Shown here: piece by piece, positions 44,377-56,308 of the stretch
How the letters are laid out: each line of letters opens with the position of its first letter
Position numbering within the stretch: position 1 is the first letter of the stretch
Assembly (NCBI GenBank): GCA_015178975.1
Contig: WHVD01000044.1
Span: 1 to 64,000 of the forward strand
DNA: 64,000 nt
Reading direction: 5' to 3'
From: Hysterangium stoloniferum
Lineage: Eukaryota > Basidiomycota > Agaricomycetes > Hysterangiales > Hysterangiaceae
The notes under the pieces: generated by a model
Databases searched by the model: none
What the model was told of the DNA's origin: nothing
The model's input: only the letters and a program-made list of their open reading frames with translations
Program-made: the position numbers and the translations under genes

Positions 44377-47300
44377 ATGGAACCGGGCCTAACGTCTTTC
44401 CAGGGAGATCACTGCTCTCGCGTCACATTTGAGGGAGTCTCCAACAGCCCTAACTTCAGGGATGAAGTGACCACTCTCAGAAACCGATCAGTCGCCAACA
44501 AGGGTCGACCATCCTTCTCCACGGCATTCACTGAGGGCATAGCTGGCCCAGTTGCTGGTCGAGGATCGCTTAATCCAGACGGTCCCCGCCATTCTCTACC
44601 GATCGCTTCAAACCCTTTCTTGCCATCAGGAGGACCCCCTAGCGATTCATCTGGGAGTTCGAATACTTCAGACCGGGGAGGGAACTCAGGACGTGGGGAA
44701 CGCCACAATGGAGTGCCTAATACCCCTTTTCGAACTCCGATGCGGTCTCGAGCTAGCGCGCTTATTGATGACTTACCTAAGGACAAGAAGGTCACTCTTA
44801 ACACCAACGACCTCAAGATCAAATGGTCTGATCTCCCTGAATACGATGGAGCTCAATCTGAAGCCCTGGACTATATCATGGATATCATGAGTCTCGCGGA
44901 GATATCAGACTCTATGAGTGCGATCTTAGGAGTTGCTCTGCCAAGACGACTCAAGGGGCACGCTAAGGTCTGGTGGAGCACCTTAGACCGTGAGCATCGT
45001 ACTGAATTCAGTCAATCTCATGGGTCGTTTCTTTGGGGTATCGTCGAAGGATTTCTTGGAACTCGTTGGCGTGAATCCTTAGCCTTAGAATGGGAAGCTA
45101 TGAAATTTCGACAGGCTGGTCACGATCGTGAGACACCCGTCCACTATATCCAATGGAGAGTTAAACTTTATCGTTTCCTGTACGGGTTCCACCAGGACAG
45201 AGGGGATGAGACATGCAGACTCATTCTCACACTGCCTACGGAATGGCTCTACCTTCTTCAAGGACAACCCATCGATAATATCATGAGTTTACAGACTTAT
45301 GCTAATAACCTGCAAGAAGCTCTGATTAACGCTTGGGTCCAAACACACCGGGAACGTTACAGGTTCCAGAAACCGCGCGTAATGTTATCAGAGGGTCAAG
45401 AATTGGATTTTAGAGTCACCGGCGACTCCTCTTCACCTAACCATATTCTCGTTAGTGAGACTAACGAGAGAGGCTCGATGAGAAGGACCGTTCCAGACGT
45501 CGCTGATCCAAAACAGGGAAAGCGTCACGGAAAAATGTTCTTCGAGAGGAGTAACAAGAGGAGTTCGGTCAAACCCACCAAGGAATGTTGGATATGCGGA
45601 AGTCCGGAGCATTTTAAGATAGACTGCCCTCAAGCTGGAAAAATGTCTCATTATGTCTCTATCAACAAATGCTCCGCACAGGATATGTCGGAGGAAGCTG
45701 AGGAGCAAAGGTTATATGAAGCGGTTCATGGACTATCTATACAAGGACAAGTAAATAACTCTGATGACGAATTGACTTTTGTTTCCATTTATTCGCCCCA
45801 TGTCAAAGACAAATTAGTGAGTGAGGAAAATCGAACGACTGGTGAAGCTCTTCTGTCTGAAGCTTACGTATCCATACTCGCTGCAGATTTCTTCGAAAAA
45901 GGAGACCGGCTGAGTGCTCATCGGCAGGACCTTGAAGGCCTGACCGAGGACTACTGTCAGACTGGAGATTCTCACGAACAAATCAGTTCGAATTCGCTCT
46001 GTTCGCCTGGAGCTGATGTTGACACGTTCCCGTTTGATCCTGGGAACCCCCCCGATTTACTACCGTACGAGAATTCGGATTCGGAGGACAGCGACAATGA
46101 TCCAGTATTGGATTCCCCTTCGAAGCATGTTCCTTGCCGAAGTGAACGCAGGAACGTAATCTTGTCCCTGCGCAAGGAAGGTAAGAGGCCTCGAATCCAA
46201 TACCCTCGTCCCAGTCGTCTGATGAAGGAGGATACTACGATCCTTTATCGAAAACGGGATCCTCCCAGTGGTTACTCTAGCATAGGAGTTGCAGTGCTCC
46301 ATGTTTTCGGTCATGTAGGAACTCCCGATTCACCCGAACGCGTTAAAATTCGAATGGACACGGGAGCGGATCTTTCCCTTATATCAGAGGAATTCTACAA
46401 GGAACTGCAGGGCATGTATAAGTTGAAACAAGGACTCAAGTTACGTCTAATCCAGCTCACGGGTAACGCTAAGGTTATTGGATATGTTAATATTCCCATT
46501 TACCTGGAGGACAACAGTGGAACATTACTGAAGTTCGCGGCAGAAACTTATGTCGTTAGAGGAATGACGGTGCCAATTCTTTTGGGAGAAGACTTCCATA
46601 TTAATTATGAAATTGGTACTCTAAGAGATCAGCCGTTGGGATCTAGACTTATTCTCCCGGGACGACAGGGTTTTATTCCAGCCAGTTCTTCTAAGGAACC
46701 TCAACCTTTGACCTTCACCGTCAATAAGGCCCCTTTCGGGAAGTATGAGAAGGAGTCATCCAAACTCACCTCTCTCCCCGATAAAGGCATGCGTACTGAA
46801 AGAGTCGCGCGAGCCTTGGAGGATTGCACTATCGATCCAGAGTCAGCCAGACTAGTGCCTATTTTTGTTGAAGATCTAAAGGGCGAGGAATGGATTGTTG
46901 AAGGAATTGTACTGCAAAACGAGGACGGTTCTATATTAGCCACACCAATCACGGCAATTTCAAGGAATAGTGCGGCAGTACCTTTAGCCAATCCATCGCT
47001 AACCCCTAAGACTATCCGACGAGGGGAGACAATAGGGATAATTCATGACCCTGCTCGTTGGGCTCACAAGCCCAGGTCACTCGAGGAGAAAGGTTTAATG
47101 GTAGCAGGCGCGACCAAGATCGCACACCTTATCGAAAGTCTCTCTCAACTTGAGGAGGACCGTCAAGTCGCCTCAGAAAGGCCTAAGCCACCTGTTGAAC
47201 CAGAGATTGCAGACGATTTCGAACCGCCTGGTCCTAAGACGGCCACAGTGGCTGATAATGAGAAATTTGCCTCAGAGGATCTTCACAAGTTAGTCAGTTT

Positions 47301-50300
47301 GGGACCGGATATACCAACGGAGGTCCTGCCACATCTCAGATCAGTTTTGACTGAGAACGTTAAGGCTTTCGGAGTCGACGGACGGTTAGGGCAAGTGGAA
47401 TGTAGAGTCCCTGTCCCCTTGAAAGAGGGCAGCCCAGCCCATATCCATGCCTATGTTCCCTTCGTCCCCTGCCAATAGGAGAGTTATAGACGAGCAAATG
47501 GATACCTGGTTCTAACAGGGTGTCATTGAGCCATCTAAAAGCCCCTGGGGGACGCCAGCCTTTGTAGTATATCGCAATGGTAAACTGCGGGTGGTCATCG
47601 ACTATCGGAAACTTAACCATCTCACTGTTCCAGATGAATTCCCTTTACCACGATCAATCGGAGATTATGCAAGCACTGTCGGGGTCAAATGTTCTTTCTT
47701 CTTTCGATGCGACTAGCCGGGTTTACTCAATTAGAAATGTTGGAGGACGATAAGCCCAAAACAGCCTTTAGATCCCATAGAGGGCTGTGGCAATTTAAAA
47801 GGATGCCATTTGGGCTCAGAAACGGCCCCTCTACATTTCAGCGCGTCATGCAAACAGTTTTAGCACCCTACTTGTGGATTTTTTGTTTAGTCTACATCGA
47901 TGACATAGTCATATTCTCTAAGAACTGGGATGATCATTTGCTTCACCTGAATCAGGTGCTTGGCGCTATCGCTTTGGCCGGTATCACTCTCTCTCCCAAG
48001 AAATGTTTTATCGGATATAATTCGATATTGTTATTGGGTCATAAAGTATCTAGGCTGGGTTTTTCAACCCACCAAGAAAAAGTTCGCACTATATTGGAAT
48101 TGGCCCCACCCACTAAGGTTTCTGATCTACAACGGTTCCTTGGAATGGTCCTTTACTTTTCAGCATATATACCATTTTATTCATGGATGGTGTCCCCTTT
48201 ATTCTCGCTCCTAAAAAAGGGAACACCTTGGACGTGGACTGCTGAACATGTCCGAGCTTATGAGGATGTTAAAACCGCATTAGGATCAGCTCCAGTGCTG
48301 GGACATCCAGTTAGTGGGATGCCCTACCGATTGTATACGGACGCTTCGGATTTTGCCTTGGGTTGTTGCCTCCAACAAGTCCAGAAGATGGCTTTAGGAG
48401 ATTTAGTGGACACTAAAATCTATGCCCAAGCCAAATTGGCTTTTGACCGTGCGCAGGACGTGCCATCCTTTGTTCATCGGTACAAAACCAAACAGCCCGA
48501 GATTGAGTGGTCGGATTCGTGGGGATCCACTTTTGAGGCGACCGAAGTTACTGTTGAACGAGTCATTGCATATTGGAGTCGCACACTGAAAAGCGCTGAG
48601 CGTAACTATTCTGCTACTGAACGGGAAGCATTAGCAGCAAAGGAGGGACTAGTCCACTTTCAACCTTTCATTGAAGGTGAACATGTCCTGCTCATTACGG
48701 ACCATGCAGCTCTGCAATGGGCTAGATCTTACGAGAACACTAATCGTCGACTAGCCGCATGGGGGGCGATATATGCTGCATTTCCAGGTCTCGAGATTTT
48801 GCATCGAGCAGGGAGAGTTCACAGCAACGTGGATCCACTGTCCAGACTCCCTCGGGTACCAGCCTTCGTGAGCCCTATTAGAGATGATTTGCAGGCTATC
48901 ACCTCGACCTCTCTGGACAAGAGTACTGAGGAAAAACTATGGAAGGACGAACCCGCTAAGAAAGCGGTCTTCTCTACCATACTCGATTCTATGGAGCCTT
49001 TCGGAGTAACTCAAAAGGTCTGACGGTCAGAATGGGATACTCATAACGCAATAAGGAACGACCAGGAAGACGAGTCTGACTTCACATTGCGTCATCCTCA
49101 GCTACTAATCAGCATCAAGGAGGGATATATAAAGAAATTTCTAGAGGGTTATTCAAAGGACCCGGTTTTCAGGAATCTCTACGCTTTAGATACCCCTTCA
49201 CCCAACGCGGTTGTTACTCCTTCTCACTACTTCGTGGGAGCAAACCGACTCCTGTACTTTCACGACTCGGACTGGAAAAGTCGAGTCTGTGTACCCAGAA
49301 CCATGATTAACTCGATTCTAAGGTTGGTGCATGATAACCCTTTTGAGGGAGCACACGCCAGAGGCCAGTGGTTGTTCAACCTGATGAAAGACCGGTTCTT
49401 TTGGCCAAGAATGCTACAAGATTGCGTGTCGTACGCGCGTACCTGCGATATCTGCCAAAAAACCAAAGTCGATCGCACCGCTCGTCAAGGAGCCCAAGGA
49501 GCCCTCAGACCAGCTGACGTACCTTTTAGGCCATTTGAGGTAGTTTCTATGGACTTAATCACTGGACTACCCGATTCAGGAAAGGATTCGTATTCCACAG
49601 TCTTCATTGCCGTTGATAAATTGATGTGTTACGCTATTACAATACCTACCTTTTCGAACCTTACGGCTGAAGGATTCGCACGAATATTTGTCAAACAGGT
49701 AGCAAGCCCCTTCGGACTGCCCTCTCGAATAATCTGTGACCGGGATAAGAGATGGACCTGCAGTTTTTGGCGGGAAGTCTGTAAGATCTATGGTACCACC
49801 CTTGCAGTATCTTCGGCTCATCATCCTCAAACGGATGGGCAAATGGAGAATATGAATGTGACCATAGAACAGATGCTTCGAGCCTATTGTGCCTCTGCTA
49901 AGGAAAGCTGGTCCCAGTGGATTGAGGTAGTTGTTCACGCATACAACTCGACTGTTCACAGTTCCACAAACTACGCCCCGGCCTTCTTATTAATGGGATA
50001 CCTCCCAAGAGGAATGTCTCGAGTCCTAGGAGGTGACGAGCCCCTAGTTCCTAGAGAACTATCAGACAGCCCTATGGCCGACCAATGGATCCTCGAGCTA
50101 GAAAATCATCGGCAGATGGCATGGGATTCAATCGCTCGAGCCCAAGAGATTCAAGCACGAGCGTATAACAAGAAGCAAAGACCTGTAGAAGATATCTCTG
50201 AGGGAGACTTTGTATTGGTGAACCCCCACTCCCTCGAACTGGTGGAAGTCAAGGGAACGGGGAAGAAACTAATACAAAGACGGATTGGACCATTCGAGGT

Positions 50301-50634
50301 CCTTGAGAAATTGAACTCTCAAGTATTTAGGCTTAAGATTCCCCCGGAGTATCCTATGCATCCAGTCATTAATCGGGATCATCTGCGGAAATATCAACCC
50401 TCTCCTTCCAAGCTAGGTCCGAGACCCCAACTTGAGAACCTAAGAGAGTTGAAATCAGATCATGAAGAATATGAAGTCGAAGCTATTGTTGGACATAGGA
50501 AACAGCGAAATCGTCTGCTATTTAGGGTGCGCTGGAAAGGTTATGGACCCGAGGAGGATTCGTGGTTAAGCAGCACTGACCTTAGAAACGCTCCGGTACT
50601 TCTGAGGGCGTACAAGGCGCTGTTCAACATTTAA
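44377..50634 (+). pseudogene. Copy B gag-pol polyprotein, RT region broken
   Basis: Single-frame gag-pol. Capsid/retrotrans_gag region 44810-45350 (WWSTLDREHRTEFSQSHGSF). CCHC knuckle CWICGSPEHFKIDCP (45589-45633). Protease MDTGADLSLIS (46354). RT with MPFGLRNGPSTFQR and intact VYIDDIVIFS, RNase H TDASDFALG, integrase HHCC (CDICQKTK) and core. C-terminal chromodomain RVRWKGYGPEEDSWL. Three extra single bases relative to copy A (near 47430, 47653 and 47710) remove the frame and then restore it; TAA at 47513 lies within. TGA stands at 49021 where copy A has CAA. Otherwise open to 50634. Confidence 0.93.
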
Positions 50635-50860
50635 CGGGATATATGCGCTCAAGGAATCATCTATTCCCTCTCTTTTGTAACTTCCTTTCAGAAATATCTC
50701 AGTTATTCAGTGAGCCATCTCATTGGCTTTTATTCTTTTTCATTTTTCTATCCCTTCGGTCGATTGGGACAACCATTAATTGGCAGCAGACACATTTCCC
50801 CAAAACCTGGCCACAATTAATGAATTTTATTTAACGACCAACCAGGCGGAGTTTCAATTC

Positions 50861-50878
50861 AATATATATAAAAAAAAA
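50861..50878 (+). promoter_or_regulatory. TATA-like box before ORF3 (copy B)
   Basis: AATATATATAAAAAAAA lies about 60 bp before the ORF3 ATG, preceded by GGCGGAGTTTCAATT, which is nearly the same in copy A. Confidence 0.35.
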
Positions 50879-50921
50879 CCCTTCCCTCTATCTTCAACTT
50901 CACCACTTTTATCGTGCTATA

Positions 50922-52967
50922 ATGCTCCCTTTCCAACAAAACAAGCAAGTCCTCCCTAAGTTCAAAAAGGTCCCACGAGCCCCGACAGCCAGTACATCCA
51001 CGACTGGCGGGGGATTCATCACCCACGTGCCTCGTACAGACAATGTCGAGAGCAATTGGGGTACCCAAGAATCAACCCCCCTGTCGACCTTCTCCTTTGG
51101 TGATGAGCCGGGGGAAAATACCGGTACGGATTGGAGCAAGCCGTTAGGCCCCTCCGTCAGACCGTCATCTGAGGAAGTCGCTGCTAGCATGCGGAAGCAG
51201 GAAATGTTTATGGAAGAACACAACGCAAGGAGACTCACCCGCAAAAGAGAAAGGCGTGCTGAGTATAGAAGTCAACAGGAGGTGAGGGGAGCAAGAGAAG
51301 GAGTCCCCTTGAAGCGGCAGCGGCGTGAGTACAGAGCGCAATGCGGAAACAGAGCTTCCGTGCCGATCCTTCCCCCCGCGGGAGAGAAATGGGCCGACTT
51401 CGCGGAGACCGATGATAGTGAGGGTGGGACGCCTTGTATTAGGATGATGGGAACCAAGAGCTGGAAGGAGAAGGAGGGTACCATCTTTTACGACTGGGAG
51501 CTACTTCGATGCATTAAGTTGCAACGCATAGTTCTTACCCGAGGGGATGGTCAAACGCTGCCCCAACAAGAAAAGGGATACCGTAGGGGACCAATTGAGT
51601 TTTCCTCGGATGAGGATGAGGAGGAGGACGAGAACAGGAATGGCGTGTATAGCATCCGATCTCTGGGAGAGGATTGCCATGAAGGGTTCCTTCTCCCGTC
51701 TAAAGTTCGTTTCGTAACCAGCGACCCCAACCAAAGACAAACACAGAGACCGTCATCCAGAGTATGGAGGGGTCACCACCCTAGTCAACAGTCACTGGAA
51801 TGTGAACCTTCCACGATTCCAGTCCCACATCTCTCGCCAACGTCGAGGCCCCTTCCCATCATTCACCCTACACACACTCCCTCAGCCCCGATTCTAATGC
51901 CTCATTTACCTCCCTCTTCAAAAGCTGTACCAGTCCCAACCTCACTTGGGATGTCGAGGCCCCCTCCCATCCTCCACCCGACACACACTCCCTCAGCCCA
52001 ACGTGAACCTTCCCCGATTCTGGCACCTCGTCTCTCTCCCTCCCCGAAAGCTATACTGGTACCGACCCAACTTCCGCCATCACCGGGTATCCCTCCCGAC
52101 TCTCTGTATTCATATTGCGTGTCCTTGGGTAGCCCTATCCAGGACCTTCCACCAGAGCGAATGGATGTCGATTTGGACCCCCCTACACCGGACGTCATTG
52201 ATCCCCTGGCAAGCAGAAAGGTGAAGGAGATGCAGAAAGCCACCACTCCTCTCCGAGAACAATCCCCTATTCCCATCCTTGACAGCCCAGTTCCCCTCAC
52301 TGAGCCCGTATCCACAACTTTCTGGATGCGAGTAGCTGTCAACTACCCTTCCGAACAGTTTCCTGTCAGAAGGGTGCTATCAGAGCTCGTGCCAGTACTT
52401 CAGCAAACAGTCCTTCAAGGGAGCCTCAAGGGTTGTCGTGGTCTGGCTCCGTTGTCGGAGATAATGGAGGATTTCTATCTCTCCTTCGAGGATCTCGCAG
52501 AGGGGAAGAACTTTGCACGAGCAGCACAGGAGATTAAACTCTCTATGTTCCGGCACATCATAGTGGAGCTTCACCGTCTGCCCCCAGACTCAGCGAATGT
52601 CCTCTCTATTGCTGGCTTAGTAGATTTACTCGAGGCCCTCATCCTGATGCCTCCCACAGAGACCACCATGCAGCCACACGTTCCTGCCCCACTGCCCGCG
52701 TCTTCGTTTCCCCTCCCCAATGCTCCTCTTCTCACGCGGATTTCCGCTCCGCCGGTTAGTGTCCGCGCAGTCGTTCGTTGCAGAGAGAAAGCCTACAGAC
52801 AATGGGCCGACTCCTTGTACAGGAATTCTAGTGATTTGACTCGGGCGAGAATAGCTGAATCCTTCAGAGTAAAAAGGGAACGATGGGGAAACCTCATTTT
52901 GGACCTTGGGGGATCCTCACAGGAAGCTTGGGGCGGTGTCCCAGATGCTCTTCGACACCTAGTATAG
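50922..52967 (+). CDS. Copy B ORF3, intact 681-aa accessory protein
   Basis: Uninterrupted frame between the chromodomain stop and the 3' LTR, where envelope-type genes sit in other retroelements. The protein has no signal peptide, membrane segment or zinc motif, so Env is unlikely. Order: basic N-terminus (MLPFQQNKQVLPKFKKVP), a Lys/Arg/Glu-rich coiled stretch, conserved blocks EKWADFAETDDSEGGTPC and GTIFYDWELL, acidic SSDEDEEEDE, LGEDCHEGFLLPSKV, FVTSDPNQRQ. Then a long Pro/Ser-rich region with a repeated SRPPPILHPTHTPSA-type segment, and a helical C-terminus (MFRHIIVELHRLPPDSANVL, CREKAYRQWADSLYR, ending DALRHLV). All conserved blocks before the Pro-rich part recur in the strongly diverged copy C. 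Confidence 0.85.
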   Translation: MLPFQQNKQVLPKFKKVPRAPTASTSTTGGGFITHVPRTDNVESNWGTQESTPLSTFSFGDEPGENTGTDWSKPLGPSVRPSSEEVAASMRKQEMFMEEHNARRLTRKRERRAEYRSQQEVRGAREGVPLKRQRREYRAQCGNRASVPILPPAGEKWADFAETDDSEGGTPCIRMMGTKSWKEKEGTIFYDWELLRCIKLQRIVLTRGDGQTLPQQEKGYRRGPIEFSSDEDEEEDENRNGVYSIRSLGEDCHEGFLLPSKVRFVTSDPNQRQTQRPSSRVWRGHHPSQQSLECEPSTIPVPHLSPTSRPLPIIHPTHTPSAPILMPHLPPSSKAVPVPTSLGMSRPPPILHPTHTPSAQREPSPILAPRLSPSPKAILVPTQLPPSPGIPPDSLYSYCVSLGSPIQDLPPERMDVDLDPPTPDVIDPLASRKVKEMQKATTPLREQSPIPILDSPVPLTEPVSTTFWMRVAVNYPSEQFPVRRVLSELVPVLQQTVLQGSLKGCRGLAPLSEIMEDFYLSFEDLAEGKNFARAAQEIKLSMFRHIIVELHRLPPDSANVLSIAGLVDLLEALILMPPTETTMQPHVPAPLPASSFPLPNAPLLTRISAPPVSVRAVVRCREKAYRQWADSLYRNSSDLTRARIAESFRVKRERWGNLILDLGGSSQEAWGGVPDALRHLV

Positions 52968-53127
52968 CACAGTAAGGGGTATGCATATATGCATACCTGG
53001 ACTAATCAATAATAACTGGATTATAGTACTTTATTATTTACCTTTTATTTTCTTTCTTTATATTCTTTCTATATTTCGAGCACACCTTGATTTTGTAGTT
53101 CGAAGCTTTGTGTATATGTATGGGCGC

Positions 53128-54496
53128 TGTGATGTATCAACATTATCTCATAATATTCTCTTAATTTTCTTTGAATTATTTAATATTTTCTCGAATTTCT
53201 ATTGTATTTTTATTATGTTTATTGTGAAAAATAGGCCTTATTCCTTTTAACTTCGCATAAATAATAGCATATATGAACACATATTATGCTATTATATCTT
53301 AGTTAATTTATTATAATTTTTAACTAATTATTTATATTTTATTTACTTAGTTATTACCTTTCGGCACCTTGCTACAGCCTAGTTTGCGCATTTTTGGTAT
53401 CATGTGACTTATTAGATAAGCCTCCAGTGTCGGGATGTCACACGAGTCACGAATGTGACTACCCGAGTCACACAAGTCACGAATGTGACTACCCGAGTCA
53501 CACAAGTCACGAACGTGACTACCCGAGTCACACAAGTCACGAACGTGACTACCCGAGTCATTATTAGGTTCCGCCGACTCATCGTTTGCTTCCGTCCCGG
53601 GACCGCGGCCTTGAACCTTCATGTTCAAGCAAGAGGTTAGAACCCTTGTCTCAGAGAAGGGAATCACATGTTAAACAAAGGGTAAATAATGAGTAGAATA
53701 TGAGGTCATTATGATCTCACTAATGACCTCATAAACTAAATAGTTAGCTAATCATTGAGTTGTCAAAATGTATATAAGGAGGGCCAAGTTTCCAATAAAA
53801 TCTTATCTCACACATATTGCACAGCACAGCTCAGAAGCTTATCTAATCATCCTAAGGACAATAATAGCCTTAGTCTGATACACTCACTGCAAGCACCTAC
53901 ACTTGCAGCATCTTGAATCTTAGCATCTTGAATCTTTGTCAGCAACTCTTGGACTTAGCTAATCATCTAAGTTCCCCAGCCTCACAGCTACCCTTTAGGC
54001 TTATTAATTAGATAATAAACCTAATAAGTATCTAAGTATCCTTACTGAAATCCCTGCCAATACTAGATTACTCAAGGCCCAGCCCTAAGTTTATTGAATT
54101 AATCAAGTACAAGCACTCAGATAATCCAATACAATTTATTTTCTCTATTAATAAATTATTTAACACCTTGTTAAATAACTATTAATAGTTACAAATAAGC
54201 ATACAAGAATCCAAAGCTCTTATATCAAGTCTCTGCCAAGTTACTGCGCATATATTCAGCTTCCAGCCCCTATTCTCAAGGAATAGTTCTTGTATTTGCT
54301 AAAAGAGTCATACACAGTTCTATTGAACCTTTCAATAATCAAAATAAGCATTGATTTGAGTTGTTTAAGCTTCATAGCGCAGCTCATTAATCTATCAGTA
54401 TTTAAATTACTGGACCTTTGCTTGTTTTATTGTTGAAGCTCTGTGACACTATAGCATATATTGAGCTATCTAAGAGAATCCCCTGAATACATTACA
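53128..54496 (+). repeat. Solo LTR of a second family (LTR-2), with target duplication
   Basis: 1369 bp, TGTGATGTAT...ATACATTACA with near-perfect inverted ends, flanked by GGCGC on both sides (53123-53127 and 54497-54501). No coding content. Related copies: 37662-38949 and the fragment 42047-42401. The internal region that would identify its parent element is not in this window. Confidence 0.92.
53437..53560 (+). repeat. 30-bp tandem repeat inside LTR-2
   Basis: Unit ACCCGAGTCACACAAGTCAC plus GAATGTGACT (30 bp) at 53461, 53491 and 53521, with partial units on both sides. Rich in GTGAC/GTCAC. Confidence 0.92.
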
Positions 54497-54977
54497 GGCG
54501 CTCTCGGCGCCAAAAGAGACAGACAACTTTTACCCAGCAGACACCACCTCGTAAACGACCCAGACATCGAATAGCGAGAGGTGTCAAGGGTAACGTTTCA
54601 ACTACCCTTAAAGGTAGTATTCTCTTGCATACTAACGTACTTTGGACTCGAACCGTGAAGGTCGAGTTCCAATCTAAGGTCTTTGCGCTAGTCGACATTA
54701 TAGTCGACTCGCGCTATTATTTCTTTACTCTAGATATTCAGCTTCGCGTTGATTATCTATTCTACATCTAGCTAGGAGTTGTACCGTGAAGGTCAACTCT
54801 TTCATTCGTTCATTCTAGCCTGTACAGTTGCTCTTGTGATGCATAGTGTGTCTTCTTACTAGCACAGCTTGTCTGGTAATCTACGGTATTGTACTGTACG
54901 GTCAATATCTGCTAATAGTAGTTGAATAGACACTATTCTTCATATATCGAATGGTCAGAATCTATCGACTCTTCACA

Positions 54978-56308
54978 CATGCGGAGGGGTGAGATTGGCT
55001 GCGGTGCTGGAGAAGGTTTGGGTACGGATGAGGATGGTGATATAAGGGAATGTCCTGCGAAGGGGAGGGGTAGTGATATAGGGGGAAGAGAAGGCAGCTC
55101 GGCGGATGGTACCGGTAACTCTGAAAAGGGTGTAAAGTGCTGTAATGTGGGTATGGAAGAGACCGGTGGAGGTGGAGGGAGATGTGAGGAACTGGATGGG
55201 GTCACAGAGTCTGCTGGATGATACCCTCTCCAAACTCTGATGGAAGTCGGTAGCTTTCATCGTTGGTTAGGATCACTCGTGAAGAAGTGAATGTTGTCAG
55301 GGAGTAGGAAACCTTCATGGCAGTCAGCACCGAGGTACTTGCTGTCATAGGCGGGGTAGCGAGATTGGTCATCCTCCGAGTCAGATGAAAGATCACCGGG
55401 CCCCATCCAGTAGGTCCGTTCCTGAGGTCCACGTTGTGAAGGGGGTCTGGGAGGTAGTGCAACTCCATCTCCACGTCGCAATGCAATGCTTTGTAATTTG
55501 ATCCTTCATATTTTGTCCCAATCGTAGAAGGTGACCCCATCTTTTCCTTTCCTACTTTTTTGTCCTACACTCCGAACACATGGCGTGCCCCCATTGCTGC
55601 AATCCGTTTCAGCGAAATCCGTCCATTTATGACCCAAAGGGGGAGCGATGATTGAAGGATTATCGTGTGCCCTTCCATTCTCCTCCATTCCTGCGGTGTC
55701 CACCTTGAAGGGACATTATCCCTAGCCCCCATCCTCCGCTGTCCTTCCAAGTACTCCTCTCTCCTCTTCCATTTAAGTGTTTTCAATTCCTCCTGGACCT
55801 GCACAGAGAAAGCCTCAGACTGCTGTTTCTTTTTGATCTCCTCTTTGGTAGAAGGGAAAATACTATGAGAAGGTGGTGGGGTTTCGCTCCATGTTCCCGA
55901 GGGAGCCCCACAAGTATTAGAGGACCATGGTGCAGCTTTTGATACGGAGTCCGTCCGTGTAGGATTCGTGGACGATGAGGTCTCCTCCACATGCTTGACA
56001 GTTTCTGTTCGAGGTGATGGGGAAGAAGGAACTGTAGTTTGAGGTCAAGGTATTCTTTTAAAATTAGGAAATTGGGGTCTGGGGAGAGGAGCGTATGGAG
56101 TAAAGGCGGTTCCGTTCCCCGAGTTGGTGGACGTTCCCACAATGTTGCCCTGTGCAGCGGAGGGTATTGGCAAAGGCATTCCAGAATTACTTGTGGAGTG
56201 TTCGACTTGTTCAGTACAAGACGGCGTGGTAGAGGTATTAATAGGTTGAGGTCGCGGTATTCTGTTGAAGTTGGGGAACTTGGGTTTGGGTTGTTGCTCC
56301 TGCAACAT
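54978..56308 (-). pseudogene. Copy C ORF3 remnant
   Basis: Begins MLQEQQPKPKFPNFNRIPRP, parallel to the copy B ORF3 start. It repeats a FPNFKRIP-like motif about three times, then holds HKWTDFAETDCSNGGTPC, GVTFYDWDKI, the acidic SSDSEDDQS, LGADCHEGFLLPDNI and FFTSDPNQR, and ends in a Pro-rich part. Several frameshifts separate the blocks, yet the blocks keep their order and spacing. Confidence 0.85.

Larger units (their letters stand above)
42402..54977 (+). mobile_element. Ty3/Gypsy chromovirus copy B with three ORF regions
   Basis: Order: 5' LTR, putative primer site just after it (TGGTGATCTGAGC at 43139), ORF1, gag-pol with chromodomain, TATA-like box, ORF3, 3' LTR. Without the 1.37-kb LTR-2 insertion in its 3' LTR the element is about 11.2 kb, large for a chromovirus because of ORF1 and ORF3. 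ORF1 and ORF3 are open while pol is broken. The flanks AATAC and CATGC do not form a target duplication. Confidence 0.92.
52971..54977 (+). repeat. 3' LTR of copy B, split by a solo LTR
   Basis: The LTR is in two parts, 52971-53127 and 54497-54977, interrupted by the LTR-2 insertion. The polypurine tract and the first LTR bases seen in copy A are missing, apparently by a small deletion between short CAC repeats just after the ORF3 stop. The left arm of the 26-bp palindrome is also lost near 54820. Confidence 0.9.

Noticed and set aside
50922-52967. ORF3 as an envelope gene
   Set aside because: It has the right position but no signal peptide, membrane helix, cysteine pattern or fusion-type segment.
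53455-53640. ORF reading MTTRVTQVTNVTTRVTQ...
   Set aside because: Translation of the 30-bp minisatellite in LTR-2, not a gene.
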